Shown: positions 16,850-25,821 of the stretch, one piece after another
Layout of the letters: each line of letters begins with the position of its first letter
How positions within the stretch are numbered: position 1 is the first letter of the stretch
Assembly (NCBI GenBank): GCA_001778695.1
Contig: MFHU01000002.1
Coordinates: forward strand, 1-37,710
Length of the DNA: 37,710 nucleotides
Reading direction: 5' to 3'
From: Candidatus Giovannonibacteria bacterium RIFCSPHIGHO2_12_FULL_44_22
GTDB lineage: Bacteria; Patescibacteriota; Minisyncoccia; UBA11713; 2-01-FULL-45-33
Notes under the pieces: model-generated
The model's input: only the letters and a program-made list of their open reading frames with translations
What the model was told of the DNA's origin: nothing
Database searches by the model: none
Position numbers and translations under genes: made by a program

Positions 16850-18997
16850 TTATTTTTTTAATTTTGACTCGACCTTTTTTAATAATACCGCGTTTGCGGC
16901 AACAATAATAGAAGAAGCGGACATTAAGAGAGCCGAAATTTCAGGTCGCAAGAACCAACCGAGCGAATTATAAAAAACTCCCGCCGCGACTGGAATCGCG
17001 AGCAGATTATAAATCGCCGCCCAGAAAAGATTTTGTTTCATTTTTGTGACTGTTGCTTTGCTTAAGCGGATAGCGGCGACGATGTCGTATGGGTCCGATT
17101 TCATTAAAACAATATTTCCGGTTTCAATGGCAACGTCGGTTCCCGCGCCAATCGCTATGCCGATATCCGACTGGGCCAAAGCCGGCGCGTCATTTATTCC
17201 GTCGCCGACCATGGCTACGAATTTTCCTTCGTCCTGCAGTTTTTTTACATATTTTGCTTTATCTGCCGGAAGCACTTCGGCAAATACACGATCAATTCCA
17301 AGATCTTTTCCAATGCCTTCAGCAACTTTTATGTGGTCGCCCGTAATCATTACTACTTCCATGCCTAGATTTTTAAGCGCCAAAATGGTTTTTTTGGAAT
17401 TTGCTCTAGCGGGATCTGCGGCGGCGACAACGCCGGCGAAAATTCCACCGACCGCGAGCAAGCTTAAAGTTTTTCCTTCTCCGGCGAGCCGATCAAGGGC
17501 GCCGCGCCCGAGCTCGGTAGAGACGCCGTTATCCCGAAGTAGTTTTTCTGTTCCGGCTAAAATTATTTTACCGCTAATCCGTGCTTTAAGTCCGTGGCCA
17601 GCGAGCGACTCAAAATTTTCCATGGGTTTTAGCGGCAAAGCGCCGCGTTTTTCAGTTTCTTCAAAAATAGCTTTCGCAAGCGGATGATTAGACCCCGCCT
17701 CCAGACTCGCTTCATAACGCAAAATTTCATGTTCGCTAAAATTATTAAAAGCAACAACATCGGCAACCTTCGGCTTTCCGAGGGTTAACGTGCCGGTTTT
17801 GTCTAAAATAATTGCGTTGATTCTTGAAGTATTCTCCAAGGTTGCTGCGTCTTTAATTAAAATATTATGCTTTGCGCCGATGCCCGTGCCAACGGCAACC
17901 GCGGTGGGGGTCGCGAGGCCAAGCGCATCAGGGCAGGCGATTACAACCGCCGATATCGCGAAAGTCAGCGCGGTCAAAAGCGTCGCGCCCACAAGAAAAT
18001 ACCAGCCCAAAAACGCCGCGACTCCGGATCCGACCGCAATTATAACGAGCCAGCCGGCGGCCTTGTCGGCTATGCGCTGGCCGGGCGCTTTGGAATTTTG
18101 GGCAATTTCCACCATTTTTATGATTTGCGCGAGAACGGTTTCGGACCCCACTTGAGTGGTTTTGAATGCAACCCTGCCGGTTTGGTTTACCGAACCGCCG
18201 ATGACTTTATCGCCGATTTTTTTTGCCACAGGGATTGATTCGCCGGTGACAAGCGATTCATCAATTGAGGATTCTCCTTCAATAATAATTCCGTCCACAG
18301 GAACTTTATCTCCTGGACGCAACACGACAATATCATCATGAATAATTTCAGCGCTGGGAATTACGATTTCTTTTTCATTGCGGATCACTTTCGCCAGCGG
18401 CGGCACGAGGTCAAATAGCGCGCGCAGCGCGTCGGAAGTGCCCCGACGCGACTTCATCTCCATCCAGTGGCCGAATAAAACAAAAGTTACCAAAAGCGCG
18501 GCCGCTTCGTAGAAAGTCTCACCCCCTCCAATCGCGGTGAGCAAAACGCTGAAAAGATACGCCGCAAGCACGCCGGTGGCGATTAAAACCGACATATTTA
18601 ATTTGCGGGCTTTGAGCGAATGATAAGTGCCGGTGATAAAAATGGAGCCGGTCCAGAACACGATGGGCGTTGTGAGAATCAAAAGCAGCCAATTTGCGGG
18701 AAGAGGAGTCGGCAGAGTAAGCTTTCCGCCAAAGGCGGATCCGCCTATGGCGGAGAAAACACTAATGCCAAGCGGAGAGTAAAGCACAATCGGAATTGAC
18801 AGAAGAAACGAAACCCAAAATCTGCGGCGCATATCTTGCTCCATATGCTTCGCCATTTGCGGGTTGGTCATCACAGTTTTATGATTTTTGTGATTCTGCT
18901 TTTCTTCTTTTAATATAAGTGTCATGCCGCAGCCCGGACAGTTTCCGGGCTCATTTTTAACAACCTCCGGATGCATCGGGCAGGTATAAAGATTCAT
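16850..18997 (-). CDS. Heavy-metal (copper-type) P1B ATPase with N-terminal metal-binding YTCPMHPEV domain and CPD transmembrane motif
   Basis: YTCPMHPEVVKNEPGNCPGCGM, LVTGESIPV, VIACPDALGLATPTAV, ILDKTGTLT, MVGDGINDAPAL. Confidence 0.95.
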   Translation of the reverse strand: MNLYTCPMHPEVVKNEPGNCPGCGMTLILKEEKQNHKNHKTVMTNPQMAKHMEQDMRRRFWVSFLLSIPIVLYSPLGISVFSAIGGSAFGGKLTLPTPLPANWLLLILTTPIVFWTGSIFITGTYHSLKARKLNMSVLIATGVLAAYLFSVLLTAIGGGETFYEAAALLVTFVLFGHWMEMKSRRGTSDALRALFDLVPPLAKVIRNEKEIVIPSAEIIHDDIVVLRPGDKVPVDGIIIEGESSIDESLVTGESIPVAKKIGDKVIGGSVNQTGRVAFKTTQVGSETVLAQIIKMVEIAQNSKAPGQRIADKAAGWLVIIAVGSGVAAFLGWYFLVGATLLTALTFAISAVVIACPDALGLATPTAVAVGTGIGAKHNILIKDAATLENTSRINAIILDKTGTLTLGKPKVADVVAFNNFSEHEILRYEASLEAGSNHPLAKAIFEETEKRGALPLKPMENFESLAGHGLKARISGKIILAGTEKLLRDNGVSTELGRGALDRLAGEGKTLSLLAVGGIFAGVVAAADPARANSKKTILALKNLGMEVVMITGDHIKVAEGIGKDLGIDRVFAEVLPADKAKYVKKLQDEGKFVAMVGDGINDAPALAQSDIGIAIGAGTDVAIETGNIVLMKSDPYDIVAAIRLSKATVTKMKQNLFWAAIYNLLAIPVAAGVFYNSLGWFLRPEISALLMSASSIIVAANAVLLKKVESKLKK
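18725..18754. repeat. 30-bp near-perfect palindrome TCCGCCAAAGGCGGATCCGCCTATGGCGGA inside the P1B ATPase gene
   Basis: 29/30 identical to the palindrome at 6200-6229; encodes SAIGGSAFGG. Confidence 0.97.
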
Positions 18998-19001
18998 ATG
19001 C

Positions 19002-19259
19002 TCAAGAGATTTTCATGAACCGATTATGCAGCCATGCGAATACATAAGCGGTAATATAAGCAAAGATGACGACCTCAATAAATCCGTAAATAACTTCTGG
19101 GAAACTTACCTCCGCCCTCAAATCAATGAGATGTACCATCCAACTAAAAAGCTTCGTCGCTAAATCAGGTACTGTTGCGACCAAAGTCGCGCAAATAACG
19201 TACCAAATGCCTATAGTCGCGCCGGCGGCCAGCGCAAATTTATTTTTATCAAGTTCCAT
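19002..19259 (-). CDS. DUF5676-like membrane protein
   Basis: Two TM segments; IWYVICATLVATVPDLATKLFSWMVH...GFIEVVIFAYITAYVFAWLHNRF. Confidence 0.75.
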   Translation of the reverse strand: MELDKNKFALAAGATIGIWYVICATLVATVPDLATKLFSWMVHLIDLRAEVSFPEVIYGFIEVVIFAYITAYVFAWLHNRFMKIS

Positions 19260-19314
19260 AATTTTATTAAAGTTTGATTAATGGTTTTTAATTTTTTCGG
19301 CCTTTTGATTTCTA

Positions 19315-20229
19315 TTATATACCGCAGCCGCTTTGTTGTTGAGGGGCGGTGGGCTGTCCGCTATCTACTCCGCAGCCGCCTCCTCCACTGCTTTTCACTT
19401 GCGGCACAAGCGCCGCGATTTTGCGAAAGCCCGAAGCGCTTGAATAATTCCGCCCCAAAATTTCTTTTGGGTCAATCGCGGAAAGCGTCTGGCCTTTTGA
19501 GGCAAAATAGCGCGCGATTGCGGCATATTCTTCCGGAAACCAAAATGAGTTAACTTGTAATGCTGTTTTATACATTTCTTTTTCTGAAATTCCTTGCGAT
19601 GCCATAATTTCCAAAAGCCCCAGCATGGCCATGCCGTGGTTGCAGTCCGGGAAATTGGTGGAATTATCACAGCACGGCCGGTAAATATTTTTACTCACAT
19701 TTTCAACCAACGCTTGCTGTTCCGGAGTCAGTTTAAAGAAAGCGTGCTTGCTGTAGTGGTCCATCGCATTGCCTTTGGCGATTGTCCAGCCGCCAGTGGA
19801 AGCAAAATTCCCCGTGTCGCCGTATTGCGCTATCGGTCCAGATTCCAAAATATCATTTTTCGCGCCCAACCCCAACGCCCATAGGAGATTTAAAATCATT
19901 CCGGAATTTTCCGAAGTGATTTTAAGATTGCCGTTTTTATCTCCATAGAGCAATTCTTTCGCCTCATTATTCAATCCCTCGCGGTTCGCGTAAAGCTGTT
20001 CAAATTTTTTCGCGTCAATCACGCTCGCGCTCACCATTTTTACGCCGAGATCGCCCCAACGTATCGGCAGAATAATGCCCTCCGATGTTTTTTGTGGCGG
20101 CTGAATTTGCGTCTGATTTTGTTGGTCTCTTGGGCCACTTGTATAAAGCCATACTCCCGCGAGGATAATCGTTGAAACAAGAATACTCGCTGGCAGTAAA
20201 GAATCTTTTTGTTTTGTTTCGTTTTCCAT
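19315..20229 (-). CDS. Unknown membrane-anchored Cys-rich protein
   Basis: N-terminal TM; RPCCDNSTNFPDCNHGMAMLGLLE; C-terminal GGGGCGV...QQQSGCGI. Confidence 0.75.
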   Translation of the reverse strand: MENETKQKDSLLPASILVSTIILAGVWLYTSGPRDQQNQTQIQPPQKTSEGIILPIRWGDLGVKMVSASVIDAKKFEQLYANREGLNNEAKELLYGDKNGNLKITSENSGMILNLLWALGLGAKNDILESGPIAQYGDTGNFASTGGWTIAKGNAMDHYSKHAFFKLTPEQQALVENVSKNIYRPCCDNSTNFPDCNHGMAMLGLLEIMASQGISEKEMYKTALQVNSFWFPEEYAAIARYFASKGQTLSAIDPKEILGRNYSSASGFRKIAALVPQVKSSGGGGCGVDSGQPTAPQQQSGCGI

Positions 20230-20245
20230 AAATTTAATAATTTAA

Positions 20246-20617
20246 TTAACAGCAATTTTTCATTTTTTCTTCTAATAATTCGCGCGCTTTCTGGTCTCGG
20301 GGCAGAGCTGGTCCTGTCGTGCCGTTTCGTTTGACGAATAAAAAATAGGCAAGCGTTGCAAGAACCGCAAGTTCTAAAACAAACACTTTAAAGTTTAAAT
20401 TGCGCACTGCCCAGAAAGCTAGAAGCATGCCAACGCTAATTATAATCGGTTTTCTTTTGCCAATTTGGTAAGCGACGCCCGCAACTGTCCCTCCCATGAG
20501 GAGTGAGATGAGAGGCAGAAAAATTTCGGAATTTAAATATCCGGATAAAACCAGCGCCGTTAAGAGAAGCCAAGTTCCTGCGACTGCGGAGCAAATTGGG
20601 CAAATTTCTAGGCGCAT
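20246..20617 (-). CDS. Hypothetical membrane protein with N-terminal CPIC and C-terminal CC
   Basis: Hydrophobic segments; MRLEICPICSA...KNCC; co-directional in the cluster. Confidence 0.7.
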   Translation of the reverse strand: MRLEICPICSAVAGTWLLLTALVLSGYLNSEIFLPLISLLMGGTVAGVAYQIGKRKPIIISVGMLLAFWAVRNLNFKVFVLELAVLATLAYFLFVKRNGTTGPALPRDQKARELLEEKMKNCC

Positions 20618-20621
20618 ATTT

Positions 20622-21404
20622 TTAAAATAGAAAAATAATGCTCCCCAAAATAATCATTGCGATGCCTCCGCCGAATCGCATCAGGCGGTTTTCTTTTTGT
20701 TGCCAAGCGCGTACTTTTTCAAGCAATGCTCCGTCGCTGGCCATAAGCAGAATAATTGCCAGCGGCAGGATAAAGATGACATTGTAAAGCAAAAGATACC
20801 CAACACCTTTTAGATAAGTCGCCTGGTCGTGCAACAGCCCCAAGACCATAAGATACGGCCCGCCGGTGCAAGGGAATTCGCAGAGGCCGACAAGCCCGCC
20901 CAAGAGAAATGCTGTCGGCAACGAAGCTTTTTCCATAAGTTCAGCCATTTTGCGGTGAGCCGCGTGCGGAATACGGAGTTTAACCGGGAACGAAGGGAAG
21001 AATTCATTTATCACATTAATAAATCCGAGCGCGATCAAAAGCCCCGCGCCGACTTTGGCCATAAAGTGAGGCGTTGAGAAAAGATGAAGCGTTTGCAAAA
21101 GCCCCAGCCCAATGAGAATGTAGACAAGAAAAATGCCGAGGATATAAGCGCTGCCGATTTTTAGAATGCCGGAACGGAGCTTGCCGATGCTGAAGAGAAA
21201 AGCGATGGTTAAAAGCAGAATGGAGAAAGCGCAGGGGTTGATGCTGTCAATTAGCGCCGAAACTATTACGAGCGGCAGGAGTAATTTTCCACCATTGCTC
21301 AAATTCCAAACAAAAACGGTTCCTAAGCTGTCTGTTTTTAGGAAAATTACCAAACCTAAGAATAGGATTGCGATGGCCGCGAAAATAATTAATTTTTTGC
21401 TCAT
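20622..21404 (-). CDS. CcdA/DsbD-like thiol-disulfide transmembrane transporter
   Basis: SALIDSINPCAFSILLLTIAFL; GLVGLCEFPCTGGPYLMVLGLL. Confidence 0.85.
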   Translation of the reverse strand: MSKKLIIFAAIAILFLGLVIFLKTDSLGTVFVWNLSNGGKLLLPLVIVSALIDSINPCAFSILLLTIAFLFSIGKLRSGILKIGSAYILGIFLVYILIGLGLLQTLHLFSTPHFMAKVGAGLLIALGFINVINEFFPSFPVKLRIPHAAHRKMAELMEKASLPTAFLLGGLVGLCEFPCTGGPYLMVLGLLHDQATYLKGVGYLLLYNVIFILPLAIILLMASDGALLEKVRAWQQKENRLMRFGGGIAMIILGSIIFLF

Positions 21405-21408
21405 GATG

Positions 21409-21912
21409 TTAAGGGATTACCGTCGCGGAAAATTTAAATTCGAGTGGAACACCTGCGTTATTTTCCAGATACACGACTCGCTCTATCCGACCGACTCCCG
21501 CAGGACCGTGCGCGGCAGGATCAAATACCACCTCAACTCCGGCTTCTTCGTTAGGTTGAATCGTTTCATTGATGCGCTGGGCGAAACCGTGCCCGGGCAT
21601 GCCAAATGGCCCCGCGACGCGGCCTCCGATTTTGAGCGTTGCCACAGTGCACATGCAGGAAGTGTAGAGCTGATTGATGGCAAGAGAATCGGTGCCGGTA
21701 TTTTTTATCACGAATGTTTTTGACACTTTTCCGGCGGCCATGGAGATGGCGCCGAAATCATAATTGTTTTCTTGGGTGGCTAGTACGCCGTTTTTTCCCA
21801 AGACGGGCGAGGCCGGCGCCGATTGCGGAGTAGGGCGGGCCAGCCAAATGAATCCGATAAGCACAACCAGAACCACTCCAGCCAAGATGAATTTGTTTTG
21901 ATTTTTTTCCAT
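21409..21912 (-). CDS. DUF1573-like membrane-anchored protein
   Basis: NNYDFGAISMAAGKVSKTFVIKNTGTDSLAINQLYTSCMCTVA...FDPAAHGPAG. Confidence 0.85.
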   Translation of the reverse strand: MEKNQNKFILAGVVLVVLIGFIWLARPTPQSAPASPVLGKNGVLATQENNYDFGAISMAAGKVSKTFVIKNTGTDSLAINQLYTSCMCTVATLKIGGRVAGPFGMPGHGFAQRINETIQPNEEAGVEVVFDPAAHGPAGVGRIERVVYLENNAGVPLEFKFSATVIP

Positions 21913-21970
21913 AAGAATTAAAATAAATTAAAATAATAAGAATAAAAACTGCGGAGTTTTTATTTGCGTC

Positions 21971-22342
21971 TTATGAAAAACTTGGGCTATTTTCGTGAAG
22001 CGCGAGCCAGCGGATGAGCAGGCTTTTTTGCGGCAGAGATAAAGTTTTTGGATTATGCCATTTTAGATATAACGCCGGAAGCGGCATTTTAAAATTAAAA
22101 CTAAAGAGAAGGGCTAAAACGAATAGCGTAAGACCGAGTAATGTAGCTAAAGAAAAACTTCTAAAAGCGTCGGAATGAAAACTGAATAATCCGACCCGGC
22201 CGATTTCGCGGGCGCAATCTACGCCGTTCGCCACGGCGGCAATACAGCCGCTGTGCCCATCGCCGTGATTCATCGCCAGGAAACCCAAAACAGCCACGCC
22301 CAACAGACTGAATATTAAAAAGGTAGCAAAAGCCGATTTCAT
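21971..22342 (-). CDS. Hypothetical membrane protein with two Cys (HSGCIAAVANGVDCAREIG)
   Basis: Leading gene of the minus-strand cluster; TM segments; start at 22342. Confidence 0.65.
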   Translation of the reverse strand: MKSAFATFLIFSLLGVAVLGFLAMNHGDGHSGCIAAVANGVDCAREIGRVGLFSFHSDAFRSFSLATLLGLTLFVLALLFSFNFKMPLPALYLKWHNPKTLSLPQKSLLIRWLALHENSPSFS

Positions 22343-22401
22343 GATTAATTTAAGTATAACAGATGACAAAATACTTGCAAAGGTATAATATAGTGTTGTT
22401 T

Positions 22402-23538
22402 ATGGATAAGGTTTTAAATAAAAAAGTTTTTGTAGCAATGTCCGGAGGGGTGGATTCATCTGTGGCGGCGGCGTTGTTAAAAAATGAGGGTTACGATGTG
22501 ACTGGAGTGCATATGTTTTGTTGGGAAGGGTGTGAGAATAATGAAGACAAGCAAGACGCCCTATGTGTGGCGGCGGTTTTGGATATCCCGTTTTTGGTTT
22601 GGGATTTTAAAAAAGAATATCGCGAGGCAGTTTTTAATTACATGATTCGTGAATACGCGGCAGGTCGCACGCCCAATCCGGACGTGATGTGCAATAAAGA
22701 AATAAAGTTCGGCGTTTTTTTGAAGCGCGCGCTTGAAGCGGGGGCGGATTTTATCGCAACGGGGCATTATGTTCGGCGAGATAAAACCGCACGCCTGCCT
22801 CGCGTCTTAACCCTCTCTGCGGGGGCTCCGACGCCGACTCGGCATTCGCGCGGTTTCATCTCGCTTTTCTCGGCACGCGATACTTCAAAAGACCAGTCCT
22901 ATTTTTTATGGACCCTCACCCAAGACCAACTTAAGCATTCAATTTTCCCTATCGGGGATTATTTAAAATCAGAAGTTAGAGAACTTGCAAAGAAATTTAA
23001 TCTTCCGACCGCGGAGAAAAAAGATTCGCAGGGGCTTTGCTTTGTCGGAAATATTGATTTTGAAGAATTTATAAAAAATTACCTGCCGAAAAAAATTGGG
23101 CAAGTGGTTGACTCATTCGGAAAAACGCTAGGCTCGCATGACGGGGCGCATTTTTACACGATTGGCCAGAGGCGCGGGCTTAATCTGGGCGGTCAACCGC
23201 GGCCGATTTATGTCGCGCAAAAAAACGCGGAAACAAATATATTAGTTATGGCAAACGGCCAAGCGGATCCTATTTTATATCGCAGTGAACTTATTTTTAG
23301 TAATGCTAATTGGACAGCGGGCGAACCGTCGCGGTTTCCGGCGAAAGTTTCCGCGCGCGTACGCTACCGCCAGCCCTTACAAAGGGCAACTATATTTGAA
23401 AGTGGCCGCGTTATTTTTGACACGCCGCAAAGGGCGGTTGCTATAGGGCAATCAGTAGTATTTTACTTGCCAGCCGAAGTTTCTGCAAAGGAGGATGACG
23501 GCGATAAGATGCTCGGGGGCGGCGTAATAAGGACTTGA
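22402..23538 (+). CDS. mnmA: tRNA-specific 2-thiouridylase
   Basis: VFVAMSGGVDSSVAAALLK, GRTPNPDVMCNKEIKFG, ATGHYVR, KDQSYFLWTL, GLCFVGNIDFEEFI. Confidence 0.96.
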   Translation: MDKVLNKKVFVAMSGGVDSSVAAALLKNEGYDVTGVHMFCWEGCENNEDKQDALCVAAVLDIPFLVWDFKKEYREAVFNYMIREYAAGRTPNPDVMCNKEIKFGVFLKRALEAGADFIATGHYVRRDKTARLPRVLTLSAGAPTPTRHSRGFISLFSARDTSKDQSYFLWTLTQDQLKHSIFPIGDYLKSEVRELAKKFNLPTAEKKDSQGLCFVGNIDFEEFIKNYLPKKIGQVVDSFGKTLGSHDGAHFYTIGQRRGLNLGGQPRPIYVAQKNAETNILVMANGQADPILYRSELIFSNANWTAGEPSRFPAKVSARVRYRQPLQRATIFESGRVIFDTPQRAVAIGQSVVFYLPAEVSAKEDDGDKMLGGGVIRT

Positions 23539-23562
23539 CAGAAATATCTAGTTTGCTATATT
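23535..23562 (+). promoter_or_regulatory. Sigma70-like promoter
   Basis: TTGACA (23535-23540), 16 nt, TATATT (23557-23562). Confidence 0.65.
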
Positions 23563-23583
23563 TTTAGCGGAGGAGAGCATATT

Positions 23584-23967
23584 ATGGAAAAATATAGCGC
23601 CGCAAATAAGTATTTTTATTCTAGCCAGGCTTTAAATCCGGGGGAGGAAAAACTGCTTAATAAGTTTATTTTTACTGATTCAACCGCAGGTTTTCAGTTT
23701 TGGAACAGGTTTTCTGGGCAAAAATTGAGCCCCGAAGAGGAGTTGATGCGCGCGGTGCTTGAAGACGCCATTCATTGCTACCAAAAATACATTTCTAGTA
23801 CTAATCGCGGGCAAAAGTCTTTGTGGGTGGAGACGCAAGAATGGATTTTTAGCTACGGTTATAGTATGGAGCCTTTTTCTTTTGAAACTGTGTGCGAGGT
23901 TTTAAAGCTTAATCCAGATTATTTAAGGAAAGGATTAATTGCTTGGAAGGAGGAGAGGGTTAAATAA
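23584..23967 (+). CDS. Conserved-looking hypothetical protein, 127 aa
   Basis: SD GGAGGAG before ATG; ELMRAVLEDAIHCYQKY...EWIFSYG...PFSFETVCEVLKLNPDYLRKGL; own promoter and terminator. Confidence 0.75.
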   Translation: MEKYSAANKYFYSSQALNPGEEKLLNKFIFTDSTAGFQFWNRFSGQKLSPEEELMRAVLEDAIHCYQKYISSTNRGQKSLWVETQEWIFSYGYSMEPFSFETVCEVLKLNPDYLRKGLIAWKEERVK

Positions 23968-23983
23968 TAGAAGCCGTTTTTTA

Positions 23984-24010
23984 AGAAGCAATGCCAGCTT
24001 CTTTTTTTTA
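23984..24010 (+). terminator. Intrinsic terminator
   Basis: AGAAGC-aatgcca-GCTTCT-TTTTTT. Confidence 0.8.
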
Positions 24011-24032
24011 TTTTACATGTTAAAATAACACT

Positions 24033-25739
24033 ATGTTGGCATCCGAATTAAGAAAGAAATTTCTGGAATTTTTCAAATCCCGCGGGCACACAGTTGTACC
24101 CTCGTCTTCTCTTATACCCGACGACCCGTCGGTGCTTTTGACAACTGCCGGGATGCAACAATTTAAAAAATACTACACAGGCGAGGCGGACCCGATAAAA
24201 GATTTTGGTTCAAAAAATACCGCTTCAATCCAAAAATCTTTCAGGACGTCGGATATTGACGAAGTGGGGGACGATTCGCATCTTACTTTTTTTGAAATGC
24301 TTGGGAATTTTTCTTTTGGCGGTTATTTTAAAAAAGAAGCGATTAAGTTGTCAAAAGATTTTTTTGATAGCATAAATCTCGGCATAGATTATGTGACGGT
24401 TTTTGAAGGAGATTCCGATACGCCTTTTGATGAAGAATCTTATAAAATTTGGCAATCGCTTGGCATTAAAGACGTAAGAAAATCCGGACGCGAGGATAAT
24501 TTTTGGGGACCAACGGGAGCGGAGGGTCCGTGCGGGCCTACCACCGAAGTCTATATAAATGGAATTGAAATATGGAATATAGTTTTTAACCAATATTATA
24601 AACAAAAAAACAGGAAGCTCGAAAAATTGAAAACTCCGGGCGTGGATACTGGTATGGGGTTAGAAAGGCTCGCAATGGTCTCGCAAGGCAAAAAAAATAT
24701 TTTTGAAACGGATTTATTCGCGCCCTATTTTGAATTATTGCCCGAAGAACTTCCGGAGCGCGCAAAACGCATCATTATTGACCATTTGCGCGGGTCGGTA
24801 TTTTTAATTGCGGACGGCGTTAGGCCCTCCAACAAAGAAGCTGGGTATATTTTACGGAGGATTTTGCGGAGGATTTTTGTTTATGAGCACCAAAATAAAA
24901 TGCCCGCGCATATTTTGGAAGGCGTTCTTCACGATATGGCGCACAAATACGGCGAGTTTTATCCGGAGCTTGCGCGCGCCGGAGAAATAATTCGCGATGA
25001 ATATCGAGAAGAACGCGAAAAATTTCAAAAAGCGTTGGATAAAGGCCTTAGAGCCTTGGGCGACGCGAAAAAACTAACCGGCCAAGAAGCGTTTAATATT
25101 TATCAATCGTTCGGATTGTCGCCGGAGATAATTCAAGAATTAAAACCTTTCAGTAAAGATGAATTTGATAAGGCAAAACGAGAACATTTATCTGTTTCAG
25201 CAAAGGGCGCCGAGAAAAAATTCGGAGGGCATGGACTTTTGCTGGATACGGGAGAATTGAAAGCCGCAAACGAAGAAGAATTGAAAAAGGTAACGAGGTT
25301 GCATACCGCAACCCATCTTTTGCAGGCGGCTTTGAGAAAAGTTCTGGGAGAAGAGGTGAAACAGGCGGGGAGCGATATTACCGCGGAGCGGACGAGATTT
25401 GATTTTACGTTTGACAGAAAACTTACTGACGAAGAAATTAAAAAAGTTGAGGGTTTGGTGAATTTGGCGGTTAATAAAAAATATCAGGTTAAAATGAAAG
25501 AAATGGCTTTGGAGGACGCTTTAAAATTGGGCGCTTTACATTTTTTTAAGGAAAAGTACCCGCAAAAAGTTAAAGTTTATTCCATTGGAGACTTGAAGGC
25601 GGATCCGCCGGAAATTTTTTCACGGGAACTATGTGGCGGACCGCATGTAAAAAACACATCCGAAATCGGCCAATTTAAAATTTTGAAGCAGGAAGCCGTC
25701 GGCGCGGGGCTTCGCAGAATCAGGGCAACGGTGGATTAA
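24033..25739 (+). CDS. alaS: Alanyl-tRNA synthetase, short form without the C-Ala domain
   Basis: FFKSRGHTVVPSSSLIPDDPSVLLTTAGMQQFK, GREDNFWGPTGAEGPCGPTTE, HTATHLL, CGGPH; stops at GAGLRRIRATVD. Confidence 0.96.
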   Translation: MLASELRKKFLEFFKSRGHTVVPSSSLIPDDPSVLLTTAGMQQFKKYYTGEADPIKDFGSKNTASIQKSFRTSDIDEVGDDSHLTFFEMLGNFSFGGYFKKEAIKLSKDFFDSINLGIDYVTVFEGDSDTPFDEESYKIWQSLGIKDVRKSGREDNFWGPTGAEGPCGPTTEVYINGIEIWNIVFNQYYKQKNRKLEKLKTPGVDTGMGLERLAMVSQGKKNIFETDLFAPYFELLPEELPERAKRIIIDHLRGSVFLIADGVRPSNKEAGYILRRILRRIFVYEHQNKMPAHILEGVLHDMAHKYGEFYPELARAGEIIRDEYREEREKFQKALDKGLRALGDAKKLTGQEAFNIYQSFGLSPEIIQELKPFSKDEFDKAKREHLSVSAKGAEKKFGGHGLLLDTGELKAANEEELKKVTRLHTATHLLQAALRKVLGEEVKQAGSDITAERTRFDFTFDRKLTDEEIKKVEGLVNLAVNKKYQVKMKEMALEDALKLGALHFFKEKYPQKVKVYSIGDLKADPPEIFSRELCGGPHVKNTSEIGQFKILKQEAVGAGLRRIRATVD

Positions 25740-25749
25740 TATTTAGGGG

Positions 25750-25780
25750 TTGACAAAAATTTAGAATCCGCTAGTATTAT
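25750..25780 (+). promoter_or_regulatory. Sigma70-like promoter
   Basis: TTGACA (25750-25755) with TAGTAT/TATTAT at 25772-25780. Confidence 0.55.
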
Positions 25781-25821
25781 TTTAGATTCCAACATTAGAT
25801 TTTTGAGAAATGGAGGCTGTG

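Noticed and set aside
17046-18341. Plus-strand ORFs up to 213 aa opposite the P1B ATPase
   Set aside because: Shadow ORFs of a conserved CDS; low-complexity Ser/Ala/Pro composition.
6200-18754. The paired 30-bp palindromes as a CRISPR or transposon end pair
   Set aside because: Only isolated copies inside CDSs, no regular spacing, no spacers, no transposase ORF and no evident target-site duplication.
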